NCBI GenBank assembly: GCA_007125125.1
Contig: SLDT01000041.1
Coordinates: 1-40,141 of the forward strand
Reading direction: 5' to 3'
Length of the DNA stretch: 40,141 bases
From: Gemmatimonadota bacterium
GTDB taxonomy: Bacteria > Gemmatimonadota > Gemmatimonadetes > Longimicrobiales > Gaopeijiaceae
Part shown: piece after piece, positions 9,101 through 17,262 of the stretch
Layout: each line of letters starts with the position of its first letter
Position numbering within the stretch: position 1 is the stretch's first letter
Notes under the pieces: model-generated
The model's database searches: none
Told to the model about the DNA's origin: nothing
What the model saw: only the letters and a program-made list of their open reading frames with translations
Translations under genes and position numbers: made by a program

Positions 9101-9478
9101 CGGTCGCGAGGCCCCGTCGGGGAGCTGCCCCCGCACGTTGTCGAGCCGCTCCCGGGTGTTGAGCATGGCGAAGTCCATGTTCATTCCCCACCCGAAGCGG
9201 AGGGTCACCAGGCTCACCCCGTCGCGCGAAATCGAGGTGACCTTCTCGACACCGGGCACGGAGGCCACGTTCCGCTCGATCCGCTCGGTCACGAGCCGCT
9301 CCACCTCGGCGGGCGAGGTCTCCGGGTAGCTCGTGTAGATCACGAGCCGGGGATAGCTTACGTCGGGGAGCAGGTCGACCGGCAGCCGAGCAAAGGAGAT
9401 CAGCCCGAGGAGGATCACCGCGAGGAAGAGCATGCTCACGGCGACGGGGCGCCGGACCGCCAGTCGCGAGATCGACAT
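6149..9478 (-). CDS. RND efflux pump inner-membrane subunit (first of two)
   Basis: This 1109-residue RND permease is the first pump gene of the operon. The N-terminus (RLAVRRPVAVSMLFLAVILLG) is the standard first helix. The first periplasmic loop holds SYPETSPAEVERLVTERIE and SVPGVEKVTS, strongly conserved in the family. TM4 reads GVGMLVDNSIIVLENIFRH, and the matching second-half helix reads GIVILIGIVVNDSIVKVDF. Between TM6 and TM7 is an unusually long basic/aromatic cytoplasmic linker (about residues 495-570, with RRVWWGLRTLF and similar), longer than in AcrB. The ATG sits two bases after the tolC-like stop and the stop overlaps the next pump start. It is probably the partner of the downstream pump in one tripartite complex. 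Confidence 0.93.
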   Translation of the reverse strand: MSISRLAVRRPVAVSMLFLAVILLGLISFARLPVDLLPDVSYPRLVIYTSYPETSPAEVERLVTERIERNVASVPGVEKVTSISRDGVSLVTLRFGWGMNMDFAMLNTRERLDNVRGQLPDGASRPRVLRVDPEAEPIMVVSVAGDDLWETKELAENVFRRRLEQLDGVAQATVSGGLEREIVVEVDPDRLRSFGVTIQEISQRIASANHQAAGGTIMDGARRYPLRTLAEFRRVDEIADVRVSQRATADGGSRIVHVRDVARVVDGFADRDAIARYNGREAVGLLVFKESGANTVQVARLVDEVLGLLRDEFPEVTLDVAHSQAGFISDSIDSVTSALLWGGVLAFLVLFLFLRQPRYPIAVALAIPISVIGTFALMEAFGVSLNIMSLGGLALGVGMLVDNSIIVLENIFRHREGGAEALEGAATGAREVAGAITASTLTTIAVFGPIIYVEGVAGELFRDLSLAVAFSLLASLLVALTLLPAMAARFRMGERDETRGPGSLVPGPAPKGFFRRVWWGLRTLFRLPLWLLRLAWAVGRELALFWGRSIGRVLGAVFSRPLAAFDRLFDRFTGRYHRALVWSLDRRFTVLAIAGLVFAAAAWTGWALDRNLLPRVDQGAFEVRIELPEGTALSRTNVMSEEVEAVLLADPDVDAVFGHVGRDVRQLVSSDHPSGLHTARFQVRVREGARTDPVMERVRGPLQGVTQGASLALQAGQATALGQLLGGSDADIAVRLRTHDLDLALDYAEQLIGGMSGLARVTNLRVGSERGFPQYSVNVRAEDVAFFGLQPRDVANAIEYAMRGQIATQFIAFDRRIPVIVRLPDDLRHDVGTLRELTVNRVPMTELIDIEMTVGPAEIRREDQGRVVAVLADVRTGGLDRAIDEVQGALAQTPAPPEIRVEVGGENEEMRRSFRDLGFAFALALVLVYMILAAQFESFVHPFTILAAVPLALIGAILALALAGEGLNTMSLIGIVILIGIVVNDSIVKVDFIVQARERGSELRSAIVEAGLVRLRPIVMTTVTTVLGLTPMALGFGRGADLRAPLAIAVIGGLLVATFLTLLVVPVLFSLVEGARLALAGERNPLPRRGPAHAGAVAEGGVFQEERLP

Positions 9479-9480
9479 CC

Positions 9481-10887
9481 TCAGCCTCCTGCGCCTGCTT
9501 CGAGCACCCCTTCCAGGTCGAGCCCAAGCGCCTGCTCGAGCAAGATGATGGCGCGCTCGAAGGCGTAGCGGGCCGCGAGCTCCTGTCGGGCTGCCTGCGC
9601 TGCCTGCGTCGCCGCACTCTGGAGCTCGAGGTAGCCTCGCGTGCCGATCCGGTACCCCTCGACCACGTACTCGAGCTGCTCCTGGGCAAGAGCCGCCCGA
9701 TCGGCCTGAATGCCCAAGCTTCGGTGCTGGTGCAGGAGATCCGTGATCAGGATGCGGACCTCACGCTCCTGGACATTTCGTGCCTGACGGACCGACTCCT
9801 GCTGGTTCCGGAGCTGGATCCCGGCCTGGGCCTGCTGGATGTCGCGCCGGAAGTACTGCCCGAGATCCGGCAGCAGGATCGAGAGCGACATCGTCCGGTC
9901 CCAATCGCTGTCCGGATTCAGGTCGAAGAACGCATCACCCCCGCGCACGAACCCCTGGCGCGAGGTGCTCCAGTTGAAGCTGAGAGTCGGGAGCCACTGG
10001 GCCCGTACCTGGTTGACGCCACGTCGCCGCGCCTCCAGCTCCCCCTCGGCCTGCACCACCTGTGGGCTCGAAGTACGAGCGAAGTGCACGAGCGCCTCGA
10101 CATCGAGGCGGGTCGGATCGAACTCTGTGAGTTCGACCGGAACGATTTCGAACTCCCGTAGTTCCGGGTCGCCGATCGCATGCCCAAGGGCAAAACGAGC
10201 CGTCTCGAGCCCTGAACGAACTTGGTCGAATTGGCTTTCCTGCTCCGCCACATCGAGTTCGGCCTGCCGCACATCAAAGATGTCGCGCCGCCCGACTCGC
10301 CAGAGTTGACGCGCCACTTCCCGGTTCCGCCGCGCGTTCTCGAGGAGCCTCTCCTCGAGCTCGAGCCCGGTGAGGCGCTCCTGAACGTCGAGGAAGGCAC
10401 GCTTCACCTCGGACTCGAGGGCACGACGCTGTACCCCGAGCGAGAGCTCCTGCAGACGGGTCTCGTCGTCCTGGGCTCGCAGGTTCATGAAGGTCTGCGC
10501 GTTCAGCGAGAGGGAGAACCCTGCAGACTGGCTGCTCGAAGAAGTCCGTACGGTCGTGACCTCCGGATTCGGGAGGGGGTTCCCGAAGAAGTCCTCGGCC
10601 ACGGTCTGCCGTCGCCAGTTCATGTTCGTTGCGAGAAAGCGGAGCTGCGGCTGGGGCAGGACATCGAGCCAGGCCCCCCGACGACTCAGAGCGTTCACCT
10701 CGAGGGCCCGTTCCGCCTGCCGAAAGCCGGGGTTTCGCTCGAGAGCTCGGCCGAGCGCTTCTTCCAGCGTCATTCGCTCGGCCCCAGGCTCCTGCGCCGC
10801 AATGGGAAGAGGCCCTCCCCATGCCGCGAACAGTACGGACGCCAGAAGCGCGGCCCACACCCGACCCCTCGTCGCGGCTCGACTCAT
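9481..10887 (-). CDS. TolC-family outer-membrane efflux channel
   Basis: The 468-residue product has an N-terminal Sec signal (basic start, hydrophobic core AALLASVLFAAWG, Ala-rich cleavage region near PIAAQE). Two outer-membrane-efflux-protein repeats follow. The first begins MTLEEALGRALERNPGFRQAERALE, the classic TolC repeat opening; the second begins near VEALVHFARTSSPQVVQAEGELEARRRGV. Long amphipathic helices rich in Arg/Gln/Glu and beta strands such as PTLSFNWSTSRQGF fit a trimeric barrel plus periplasmic tunnel. The start codon overlaps the membrane-fusion-protein stop by four bases. It provides the exit duct for the two RND pumps encoded next. Confidence 0.9.
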   Translation of the reverse strand: MSRAATRGRVWAALLASVLFAAWGGPLPIAAQEPGAERMTLEEALGRALERNPGFRQAERALEVNALSRRGAWLDVLPQPQLRFLATNMNWRRQTVAEDFFGNPLPNPEVTTVRTSSSSQSAGFSLSLNAQTFMNLRAQDDETRLQELSLGVQRRALESEVKRAFLDVQERLTGLELEERLLENARRNREVARQLWRVGRRDIFDVRQAELDVAEQESQFDQVRSGLETARFALGHAIGDPELREFEIVPVELTEFDPTRLDVEALVHFARTSSPQVVQAEGELEARRRGVNQVRAQWLPTLSFNWSTSRQGFVRGGDAFFDLNPDSDWDRTMSLSILLPDLGQYFRRDIQQAQAGIQLRNQQESVRQARNVQEREVRILITDLLHQHRSLGIQADRAALAQEQLEYVVEGYRIGTRGYLELQSAATQAAQAARQELAARYAFERAIILLEQALGLDLEGVLEAGAGG

Positions 10888-12119
10888 CGGAAGACGATCC
10901 CACCCTCGACCGCCACGCTCTCGACGACCCGGATCTCGACATCATGCCCGATCGTCTGGTGCCCCTCGACGAGGACGAACTCACCTTCGTGGACCATCGA
11001 GGTCTCGGGGTGCTCGACGATCTCGAAGTAGTGCTCGTTCCGCTCGCCCAGGGTCACGTAGCGCCACTCCGTGATCCCATGACCCTCGTCGTTCAGGTTC
11101 CGGGCCACGAAGACGACGGGCCGACGATCCCGTTCCACGACCGCGTTCCTCGGCACCAGGGTCCTGTCGGGGAAGTCCGTTGCTTCGATGTTCACCCGCG
11201 CGAACATCCCCGGAAGGATCCTGTGACCCGGGTTGGGCATCTCGAGCGTGATCCGTGCACTTCGCCCGTCCCGGTCCACCATGGGGTTGACCGTTCGCAC
11301 GCGTGCCTCGAATTCCCCCGGGAAGGCGGTGAACCGTACCACGCCCCGCCGGCCCGCCTGAAGGAAGGGGACCATCGACTCGATCGCCTCGACATGGATC
11401 CGGATCGGATCGAGCTCGAGCAGGGTGAGCACCTCGGCTCCATTCCCCATCCAGGCGCCCTCCACGGCACGCAGGTTCGCAACTCTCCCGGCAAAGGGCG
11501 CCCGCACCCTGGTCCACTCCAGGCGCATTCGCGCCTGCTCGAGGGCGAGCTCCGCCTCGTTCAGCCCGCTCGTGACCCGGGCAATTCTCTCGCGCTCGGC
11601 GAGCACATCCCGATCGACCACCCCGCCGGGCCCGAGAACCCCGGCACGTCGAAGCGCCGCCGTGTCAGCATCGATGATCATCTGCTCCCGGTACTGGGCC
11701 TCGGCGGTGAGGAGCCGCCACTCGGCCTGCGCCACCTCCATTGACACCTCCGAGGTGTCAAGCTGGATGAGAATGTCCCCCTCCGATACGAGGTCGTTCT
11801 CCCGGACATGCACCTCCTGGACGAGGCCGGACGCCCGCGTCGCGACCTGGCTCTCCCGATTCGCGACCGCCTCGCCCGCACTCGAGAGGTGAATCCAGAG
11901 GGTGTCCCGCAGGACTGGCGCGACTTCGACCGGCTGAGCGGCAGCGAAGCGAAGCGCCGGATCGACCTCGACTCCCTCCGTATCCGGGAGATCGGGACCG
12001 GCCTGGGCCGTCGACCCGTTTCCATTGTCATCCATCAGCCGCCACACGATGCCCGCGCCAAGGATCGCGAAGATCAAAAGAAGAGTGAGCAGACTGAGCA
12101 CGCCACCGGAGAGCTTCAT
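10884..12119 (-). CDS. Membrane fusion protein (periplasmic adaptor) of the RND efflux system
   Basis: The 411-residue adaptor joins the RND pump to the TolC channel. It starts MKLSGGVLSLLTLLLIFAILGAG, a single anchoring helix, followed by a periplasmic lipoyl/barrel-sandwich half (SAGEAVANRESQVATRASGLVQEVHVREND), a helical hairpin (about residues 120-200, Glu/Ala-rich), the second lipoyl half (VRAPFAGRVANL) and beta-barrel and membrane-proximal domains. The frame is open a further 52 codons upstream, but that part is Trp/Cys/Arg-rich and looks non-coding, so the Met next to the helix was chosen. No clear ribosome site precedes it. It is first in the operon, and its stop overlaps the next gene by four bases. 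Confidence 0.9.
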   Translation of the reverse strand: MKLSGGVLSLLTLLLIFAILGAGIVWRLMDDNGNGSTAQAGPDLPDTEGVEVDPALRFAAAQPVEVAPVLRDTLWIHLSSAGEAVANRESQVATRASGLVQEVHVRENDLVSEGDILIQLDTSEVSMEVAQAEWRLLTAEAQYREQMIIDADTAALRRAGVLGPGGVVDRDVLAERERIARVTSGLNEAELALEQARMRLEWTRVRAPFAGRVANLRAVEGAWMGNGAEVLTLLELDPIRIHVEAIESMVPFLQAGRRGVVRFTAFPGEFEARVRTVNPMVDRDGRSARITLEMPNPGHRILPGMFARVNIEATDFPDRTLVPRNAVVERDRRPVVFVARNLNDEGHGITEWRYVTLGERNEHYFEIVEHPETSMVHEGEFVLVEGHQTIGHDVEIRVVESVAVEGGIVFR

Positions 12120-12295
12120 CGGAGCACCATCGCCGTGGGAGGTACGGTCGGACCCGTTGTCATCGGATCCGGTGAAGGTTGAGACACGACATCTGCAGAG
12201 AGGATCCCTCGCCTCCAAGGTCGGGACCCGAGCGGGGCACCACCATGGCAGGGAGGGCCATCGATCGATGCGCACCTCATACCGTCCACTTCGTC

Positions 12296-12324
12296 AGCTT
12301 ACGCGGATCGGGGCAATCCGTCAA
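12296..12324 (-). promoter_or_regulatory. Promoter of the efflux operon
   Basis: On the minus strand TTGACG (12319-12324) is separated by exactly 17 bases from TAAGCT (12296-12301). The same -10 box occurs upstream of lexA. The predicted start near 12289 leaves a leader of about 170 bases before the adaptor ATG, room for regulation. The rest of the 302-base divergent gap (12120-12421) holds no gene; no convincing plus-strand promoter for the cytochrome gene was found in it. Confidence 0.6.
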
Positions 12325-12421
12325 ATTGTTGCAGTTCAGGGCGTTTTCGTCGCGGCTCATGGACCCGCGGCAGGGGTACTTGTCCCATGGCTGCGTTCTT
12401 GCTCTCACACAACAGAACCCG

Positions 12422-12880
12422 ATGCGCGTTCACATCATCGTGATCACTCTGGGCACCCTTTCCTTCGCCGGCTGCGGGGCTCAGGAAGACTGGAGCCCGC
12501 TCGACGGACCCTGGGATCCCGACCATCCGGAGGCCGCCGCCGTCCTGCAACCCCCTGCGCCTGGCGATCCGATAGACCGGGAAATGGCACAGGCAGGAGA
12601 GGAGTGGTACCGCCGGCGCGGCTGTCTGGCGTGCCACACCCTCGACGGAAAGGACGTGCTGGGACCGTCCCTCGCCGGAATCACCCGACGCCGCGACTAT
12701 GACTGGTACCGCGGGATGGTCATGCGCCCCGATTCCATGCTCCGCGAAGACCCCATCGCGCAGGAACTCCTTCGGATCTACCGCGTTCCCATGCCGGACC
12801 AGGGCGTCTCCGAACTGCACACGCGCGCCATGTGGGAATTCCTCCGGGCACGCGACCAGGCCGAAGAGACCGGGCGCTGA
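12422..12880 (+). CDS. Small c-type cytochrome lipoprotein
   Basis: The 152-residue product starts MRVHIIVITLGTLSFAGC: a short signal ending in the lipobox F-A-G-C, so Cys18 is probably lipidated and the protein anchored in the envelope. One haem-attachment motif C68-L-A-C71-H72 (RGCLACHTLDG) is followed by GPSLAGI, and the likely axial ligand is Met124 in VPMPDQG near the C-terminal helix. This is the class I monohaem pattern, comparable to the cytochrome c domain fused to oxidases. The frame is open further upstream from 12179, but the lipobox fixes the start. The partner oxidase or dehydrogenase is not in the window. It is convergent with ispG, 12 bases apart. Confidence 0.85.
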   Translation: MRVHIIVITLGTLSFAGCGAQEDWSPLDGPWDPDHPEAAAVLQPPAPGDPIDREMAQAGEEWYRRRGCLACHTLDGKDVLGPSLAGITRRRDYDWYRGMVMRPDSMLREDPIAQELLRIYRVPMPDQGVSELHTRAMWEFLRARDQAEETGR

Positions 12881-12892
12881 GGTCCGTCCGTC

Positions 12893-14161
12893 TCAGTCCC
12901 CCGCCGTCCCGGCCGAAGCCCGACCGTAGCGCCGTTCGATGTAGTTCAGGAGAATCGACTTGAACTCGTCGACAAGCCCTTCGCCGCGGAGTGTGGTGAA
13001 GTGCTCGCCATCGACATAGACGGGGGCCTTCGGCTCCTCGAAGGTGCCGGGCAAGGAAATCCCCAGGTTTGCGTGCTTCGACTCCCCGGGCCCGTTCACG
13101 ACGCACCCCATGACCGCGACCTGGAGCTCCTCGACGCCCGGATAGTGCTCCCGCCACTCCGGCATCCGGTCCCGGATGTAACCCTGGATGTCCTCGGCCA
13201 TCTCCTGGAAGAAGGTCGACGTCGTGCGCCCGCAGCCCGGGCATGAGACCACCTGCGGCTCGAAGCTCCGGATCTGAAGCGACTGGAGGATCTGCTGCGC
13301 GACTCGGACCTCCTCGGCCCGGTCCCCACCGGGGCGCGGGGTGAGAGAAACCCGGATCGTGTCCCCGATTCCCTCGATCAGGAGTACGGAGAGCCCTGCC
13401 GCCGTCGAGACCACACCCTTCGTCCCCATGCCCGCCTCGGTCAGCCCGAGGTGAAGCGGGTACTCCGAAAGGGGAGCGAGCTGCCGGTAGACGGCGATCA
13501 GCTCCGGCACTTCGGAGACCTTCGCCGAGAGGAGGATCGCATCGCCCGGAAGTCCCGTCGCCTCGGCCAGCTCCGCCGAACGCATCGCACTCTCGACCAT
13601 CGCGTCGCGCAGCACCGCCTGGGCGTCCTTCGGCTCGGCCAGACGGGCGTTTCGGTCCATGAGCTCGGTCAGGAGGTCCTGGTCGAGCGACCCCCAGTTC
13701 ACCCCGATCCGCACCGGCTTCCCGTTCTCGACCGCGATCCGCACGATCTTCTGGAAGTTCTCGTCGCGGCGCTTCGTGCCGACGTTCCCCGGATTGATCC
13801 GATACTTCGCGAGAGCCCGTGCACAATCCGGGTACCGCTCGAGGAGCAGGTGCCCGTTGTAGTGGAAGTCCCCGATGATCGGGGTCGTGACACCCCGGTC
13901 ACGGAGTCGTTCGACGATTCCGGACACCGCGGCGGCGGCCGCATCGTTGTTCACCGTGACCCGCACGAGCTCGCTCCCTGCCGCCGCGAGCTCCTCGACC
14001 TGCGCCACCGTCGAGTCGATGTCCGCGGTGTCCGTGTTCGTCATGGACTGGACGACCACCGGATTCGGTCCGCCCACACCCACGTTCCCGATCCGCACCT
14101 CATGGGTCCTGCGCCGCCGCCACACGCTCACGCTCGTTGCCTTTTCTGGTCGAAGGATCAT
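12893..14161 (-). CDS. ispG: 4-hydroxy-3-methylbut-2-enyl diphosphate synthase (IspG)
   Basis: IspG (GcpE) is the [4Fe-4S] enzyme that converts MEcPP to HMBPP in the MEP isoprenoid pathway, taking electrons from ferredoxin or flavodoxin. The 422-residue protein shows the N-terminal TIM-barrel signature [19 protein letters not shown], the substrate region YRINPGNVG, and the C-terminal cluster ligands CPGC ([13 protein letters not shown]) and GCVVNGPGE, where the Cys and Glu complete the cluster. Length and order match the short bacterial form without an insertion domain. The start is the Met of [22 protein letters not shown]; a further 40 open codons upstream look non-coding. The upstream 274-base gap to the divergent lipoprotein gene shows no clear promoter. 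Confidence 0.96.
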   Translation of the reverse strand: MILRPEKATSVSVWRRRRTHEVRIGNVGVGGPNPVVVQSMTNTDTADIDSTVAQVEELAAAGSELVRVTVNNDAAAAAVSGIVERLRDRGVTTPIIGDFHYNGHLLLERYPDCARALAKYRINPGNVGTKRRDENFQKIVRIAVENGKPVRIGVNWGSLDQDLLTELMDRNARLAEPKDAQAVLRDAMVESAMRSAELAEATGLPGDAILLSAKVSEVPELIAVYRQLAPLSEYPLHLGLTEAGMGTKGVVSTAAGLSVLLIEGIGDTIRVSLTPRPGGDRAEEVRVAQQILQSLQIRSFEPQVVSCPGCGRTTSTFFQEMAEDIQGYIRDRMPEWREHYPGVEELQVAVMGCVVNGPGESKHANLGISLPGTFEEPKAPVYVDGEHFTTLRGEGLVDEFKSILLNYIERRYGRASAGTAGD

Positions 14162-14435
14162 GGCTCGCCAGGGCGCACGTCGCCCCGGTTCCCGCCGAAG
14201 GTCCCGCGGGCCCTCGGCCGCTCGAATGTACCCGATCCCCAGCGCCTCACCAAGGTTCCAGGAGGGCTCGGGCGCAGACAAGGGACTGGCACCCCGAGCC
14301 GATCCATCCCATCTTCACCCCGATGAGCGCCGGCGGCGATCGCCTGCGCCGGAGCTTCCGCCACCGTGCAGCCAGAGAGCGTGCCCCGGAAGGCCGGGGT
14401 CTCCTCGAACCCTTCTTCCTGACAGGACGACGATC

Positions 14436-15002
14436 ATGCGTTCAATTCGACGCTTTCGATGCTCCGTGCCCGCGACGGCTCTCCTCGTCGCCGGCCTCTT
14501 CCTGATCCCGGGGTGCGGGGACTCGCCCCCGGCCGAAGAGGCGCTCCCGACTCCCGAGCCCGCAGAGCCGGCCCCCGCCGATCCGATGGCAGGAATGACC
14601 CACGCCGAGATCGAGCTGCGCGAGGTGAACGGCTCCGGCGTGAGGGGCGAGGCAATGGCAATGCACGATGACGCGACCGTCATCGTCATGATCGAGGTCG
14701 AGGGGCTCCCCGCCGAGGGGGAGTACGCGGCGCACATCCACCAGGGCAGCTGCGAGGACGGAGGTCCGGTCGCGGTGCCCCTGAACCCTGTGCTGGGCGA
14801 GGCCGATGGCACCGGGTCGAGCACCACGACCCTCGATGCCGACGAAATCTCGGCCGACGAGCGGCAGTTCATCCAGGTGCATGGGGAGGGCGGGACCCCC
14901 ATCGCATGCGGGGACATCGAGGGACACGGCCCGAACGCGGGCCGCCCGGCGGCGGCGAGCGCCCCCGGGGCTGCGCACCCCGGCCCGACCCTGCGGGGCT
15001 GA
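14436..15002 (+). CDS. Secreted lipoprotein with a SOD/CHRD-like beta-sandwich domain
   Basis: The 188-residue product has a basic signal peptide ending LIPGC, so Cys27 is a probable lipid anchor, then a Pro/Glu/Ala linker (about 30-52). The folded part (55-165) contains EYAAHIHQGSCEDGGPV and FIQVHGEGGTPIACGDI, a pattern shared by CHRD domains and degenerate Cu/Zn superoxide dismutases. The His-x-His and two Cys spaced like the SOD disulfide are visible, but the full set of copper and zinc ligands is not, so dismutase activity is doubtful. AGGA lies eight bases before the ATG. The stop overlaps the ribosome-binding region of the next gene, suggesting coupled expression. The function is not known. 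Confidence 0.7.
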   Translation: MRSIRRFRCSVPATALLVAGLFLIPGCGDSPPAEEALPTPEPAEPAPADPMAGMTHAEIELREVNGSGVRGEAMAMHDDATVIVMIEVEGLPAEGEYAAHIHQGSCEDGGPVAVPLNPVLGEADGTGSSTTTLDADEISADERQFIQVHGEGGTPIACGDIEGHGPNAGRPAAASAPGAAHPGPTLRG

Positions 15003-15007
15003 GCCGC

Positions 15008-15715
15008 GTGCCTTCCGGCCTTCGGACGCTGCGCCCCGCCCTCCTTGCCTTCTTCCTGGTCGGACCGGGGGTCTGGTCGGGAGGAGGGCTTGCCGGGCAG
15101 GATGTCTCGCCCGGCGGCCCTTCCTCCGCGGAAGGGCTCAGGGTTGACCAGGAGTCGCGCGCGGTCTCCTTCGCCGCCACCCTCCAGGCGAACGCATTTC
15201 GGAACTCGCTCCCGCCCGACCACCAGTACCACGCCCTCGTCTCGGCCGGGGGGAGCGCGGCCCCGAAGGCGCTCTTCGTCACCGCGGTCTCGGACTCGGC
15301 ACTCGCGCGCGTCCTCCGGGAACTCGGGGCCGAGGATGGTGGAGGCGTCCCGATGGCGGCCTGGAACCTCCGGTGGCTCCCGCTCGTGCCGCAGCCGGCG
15401 CAGCTCGTGGCCGGGACGCGGGTCGAGGTGCGGGTGAGCTGGGAGGGGGCCGAGCGGAGCTACGAACTGGGCGAGCTCCTGGTCGACCCCGGGGGCCGCG
15501 GCGTCGAGATGCGCTTCGGGGGCAACGAGGAGCACTCGCACCACTGGGAGTCGGGGTGCATCCTCTGCCTCTTCTCCTGCCCAGGCGGGGTGGTCTCGAA
15601 TGGCGCCTACTCGATCCGGGACCACCAGCGCGGGGCGACGAGCTTCGAACCGGGCGATCTCCTCCCGCCCGACGGGACCCGCGTGCGCATCACCCTCGCG
15701 CTCGCACCGGGGTAG
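15008..15715 (+). CDS. Secreted YdjY-like protein of unknown function
   Basis: Starting from a GTG five bases after the preceding stop, the 235-residue product has a signal peptide (LRTLRPALLAFFLVGPGVWSG) and a mature domain resembling the uncharacterised YdjY family: YHALVSAGGSAAPKALFVTAVSDSALARVLRELGAEDGG, then strands WNLRWLPLVP and VRVSWEG. The C-terminal part has an odd pair of close Cys in GCILCLFSC next to HSHHWES, a His/Cys-rich patch that could bind metal or form disulfides. The frame is open upstream into the previous gene, but the signal peptide and the small gap support the GTG. YdjY proteins often neighbour redox genes; here the context is only the SOD/CHRD-like lipoprotein. Confidence 0.65.
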   Translation: MPSGLRTLRPALLAFFLVGPGVWSGGGLAGQDVSPGGPSSAEGLRVDQESRAVSFAATLQANAFRNSLPPDHQYHALVSAGGSAAPKALFVTAVSDSALARVLRELGAEDGGGVPMAAWNLRWLPLVPQPAQLVAGTRVEVRVSWEGAERSYELGELLVDPGGRGVEMRFGGNEEHSHHWESGCILCLFSCPGGVVSNGAYSIRDHQRGATSFEPGDLLPPDGTRVRITLALAPG

Positions 15716-15750
15716 GGACGCAGGCAGGCAGCCCCGCCCACGCGGCGACC

Positions 15751-17262
15751 TCAGGCCTCGACGATCACCCGGATGTCCGGGTCGAGCTCGGCCGGAGCCC
15801 GCACCCGCGTCAGCCAGGAGACCACGAAGAAGACCAGGAAGGACGCGATGAGGGTGAGCCCGCTGATCGTCACCCCGGCCGGCAGGCTGATCAGCCCCGC
15901 CCACGCGGCCACCTCGAGCCCAATCGTGGCAACGAGTCCGGTCCCGATCGAGGCCAGCGCCCCCGCACGCGTCGCCCCCGTCCAGTTCATCCCCACCGCG
16001 AGCGCCGGCACGAGGGTCGAGGCGAAGAGACCCCACCCGAAGATCCCGAGGAAGGCCACGAGCGTCCCGGAGAGCTGCGCCACGAGCGCCGCCACGAGGG
16101 TGATCGCCACCGTCCCGAGCCTCCCCCAGAGGAGCTCGTCGCCGAAGCGGCGCCCGAAGGCGGCCGGAATGTCATGGATGAGCGCCGCCGCCCCGACATT
16201 CATGAAGGAGTTCACCGTGCTCATGATCGCCGCCACCACCCCGCTGAAGACGAGGGCCGCCAGCAGGAGCGGGGTGTGTCCCAGGAGGAAGGCGGGCGTG
16301 GCCTGATCCCCGTGCTCGAGCGGGGCCATCGCACCGGTGCTCACAAGCCCCTTCACCGCCATCCCGACTCCGAAGAAGAGGAGCACCGTCAGGCAGAGGG
16401 CGAGCGCCGAGACCAGGGGGTACCAGCGGAACTCCCGGGGCTCGCGCAGCATGTAGAACTTGTGGAGGACGTGGGGCTGCCCGAGGACCCCCATCGAGAA
16501 GACGAAGAGAAAGGAGATCGCCGCCATCGGGGTGAGGTGCCCCCAGGAGCGGAGGAACCCGGGGTCCTCGGCGAGGATCGCGGTCGAGATCCCGGCAAGT
16601 CCCCCCTCGATCGCCGTCATCGCAAAGACGAAGACGAGGACGGAGGCGGCCGCCATGATCGCCCCCTGGAGGACGTCGGTCCAGATCGCGGCGCGGATCC
16701 CCCCTCCCACGGAGTAGGCGAGGGTCACCCCGGCCCCGATCCAGATCCCCGCCGTGAGGCCCGTGCCGAGAACCGACTCGAGGACGATCCCGAGGGCGAG
16801 CACCTGGGTCGCGAGGTAGCCGATGACCGCCAGGAGCACCGACGCACCGGCAAGCCCCTGCGCGGCGGGCGAACGGTAGCGGGCCCCGATCGCGTCGGGG
16901 AGGGTCATGACCTCGCGGACCTCGGCCAGGAGGCGGAGCCGCTTCGCGAGGACCCAGGCCCCGACCGCATTCGTGATCCCGGCCGGGAGAATGATGAAGA
17001 GCGCCCCGAGCCCGACCGTGTAGAGGAGCCCGGGCCCTCCGATGAAGGTGAAGCCGGAGAGGGTGGCCGCCACGGCCGAGAGGGAGAGCGCGAGAAGACC
17101 CACGTTCCGACCGGCCAGGAAGAAGTCCCCCGCCGTCCGGGTGCGGCGCATCGCGACCGCGCCGATCCCGAGGACCGCGACGAAGTAGAGGGCGATCGCG
17201 CCGATGATCCAGGGGTGCGCGACCTCGGGAAGGGGCGAGCCCGCCAGGAGGAGCGTACTCAC
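15751..17262 (-). CDS. Sodium:solute symporter (SSS family)
   Basis: The 503-residue membrane protein has about 13 hydrophobic helices and the SSS pattern: RTAGDFFLAGRNVGLLALSLSAVAATLSGFTFIGGPGLLY near the N-terminus (TM1-TM2, including the sodium-site region), VGGGIRAAIWTDVLQG in the middle, and MSTVNSFMNVGAAALIHDI in TM8, where small hydroxyl residues complete the Na2 site. It imports an unknown solute with sodium; acetate, proline and pantothenate carriers are the closest familiar types. The ATG overlaps the stop of the small membrane protein gene upstream by four bases, so the two are translated together. It is convergent with the YdjY-like gene. Confidence 0.92.
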   Translation of the reverse strand: MSTLLLAGSPLPEVAHPWIIGAIALYFVAVLGIGAVAMRRTRTAGDFFLAGRNVGLLALSLSAVAATLSGFTFIGGPGLLYTVGLGALFIILPAGITNAVGAWVLAKRLRLLAEVREVMTLPDAIGARYRSPAAQGLAGASVLLAVIGYLATQVLALGIVLESVLGTGLTAGIWIGAGVTLAYSVGGGIRAAIWTDVLQGAIMAAASVLVFVFAMTAIEGGLAGISTAILAEDPGFLRSWGHLTPMAAISFLFVFSMGVLGQPHVLHKFYMLREPREFRWYPLVSALALCLTVLLFFGVGMAVKGLVSTGAMAPLEHGDQATPAFLLGHTPLLLAALVFSGVVAAIMSTVNSFMNVGAAALIHDIPAAFGRRFGDELLWGRLGTVAITLVAALVAQLSGTLVAFLGIFGWGLFASTLVPALAVGMNWTGATRAGALASIGTGLVATIGLEVAAWAGLISLPAGVTISGLTLIASFLVFFVVSWLTRVRAPAELDPDIRVIVEA

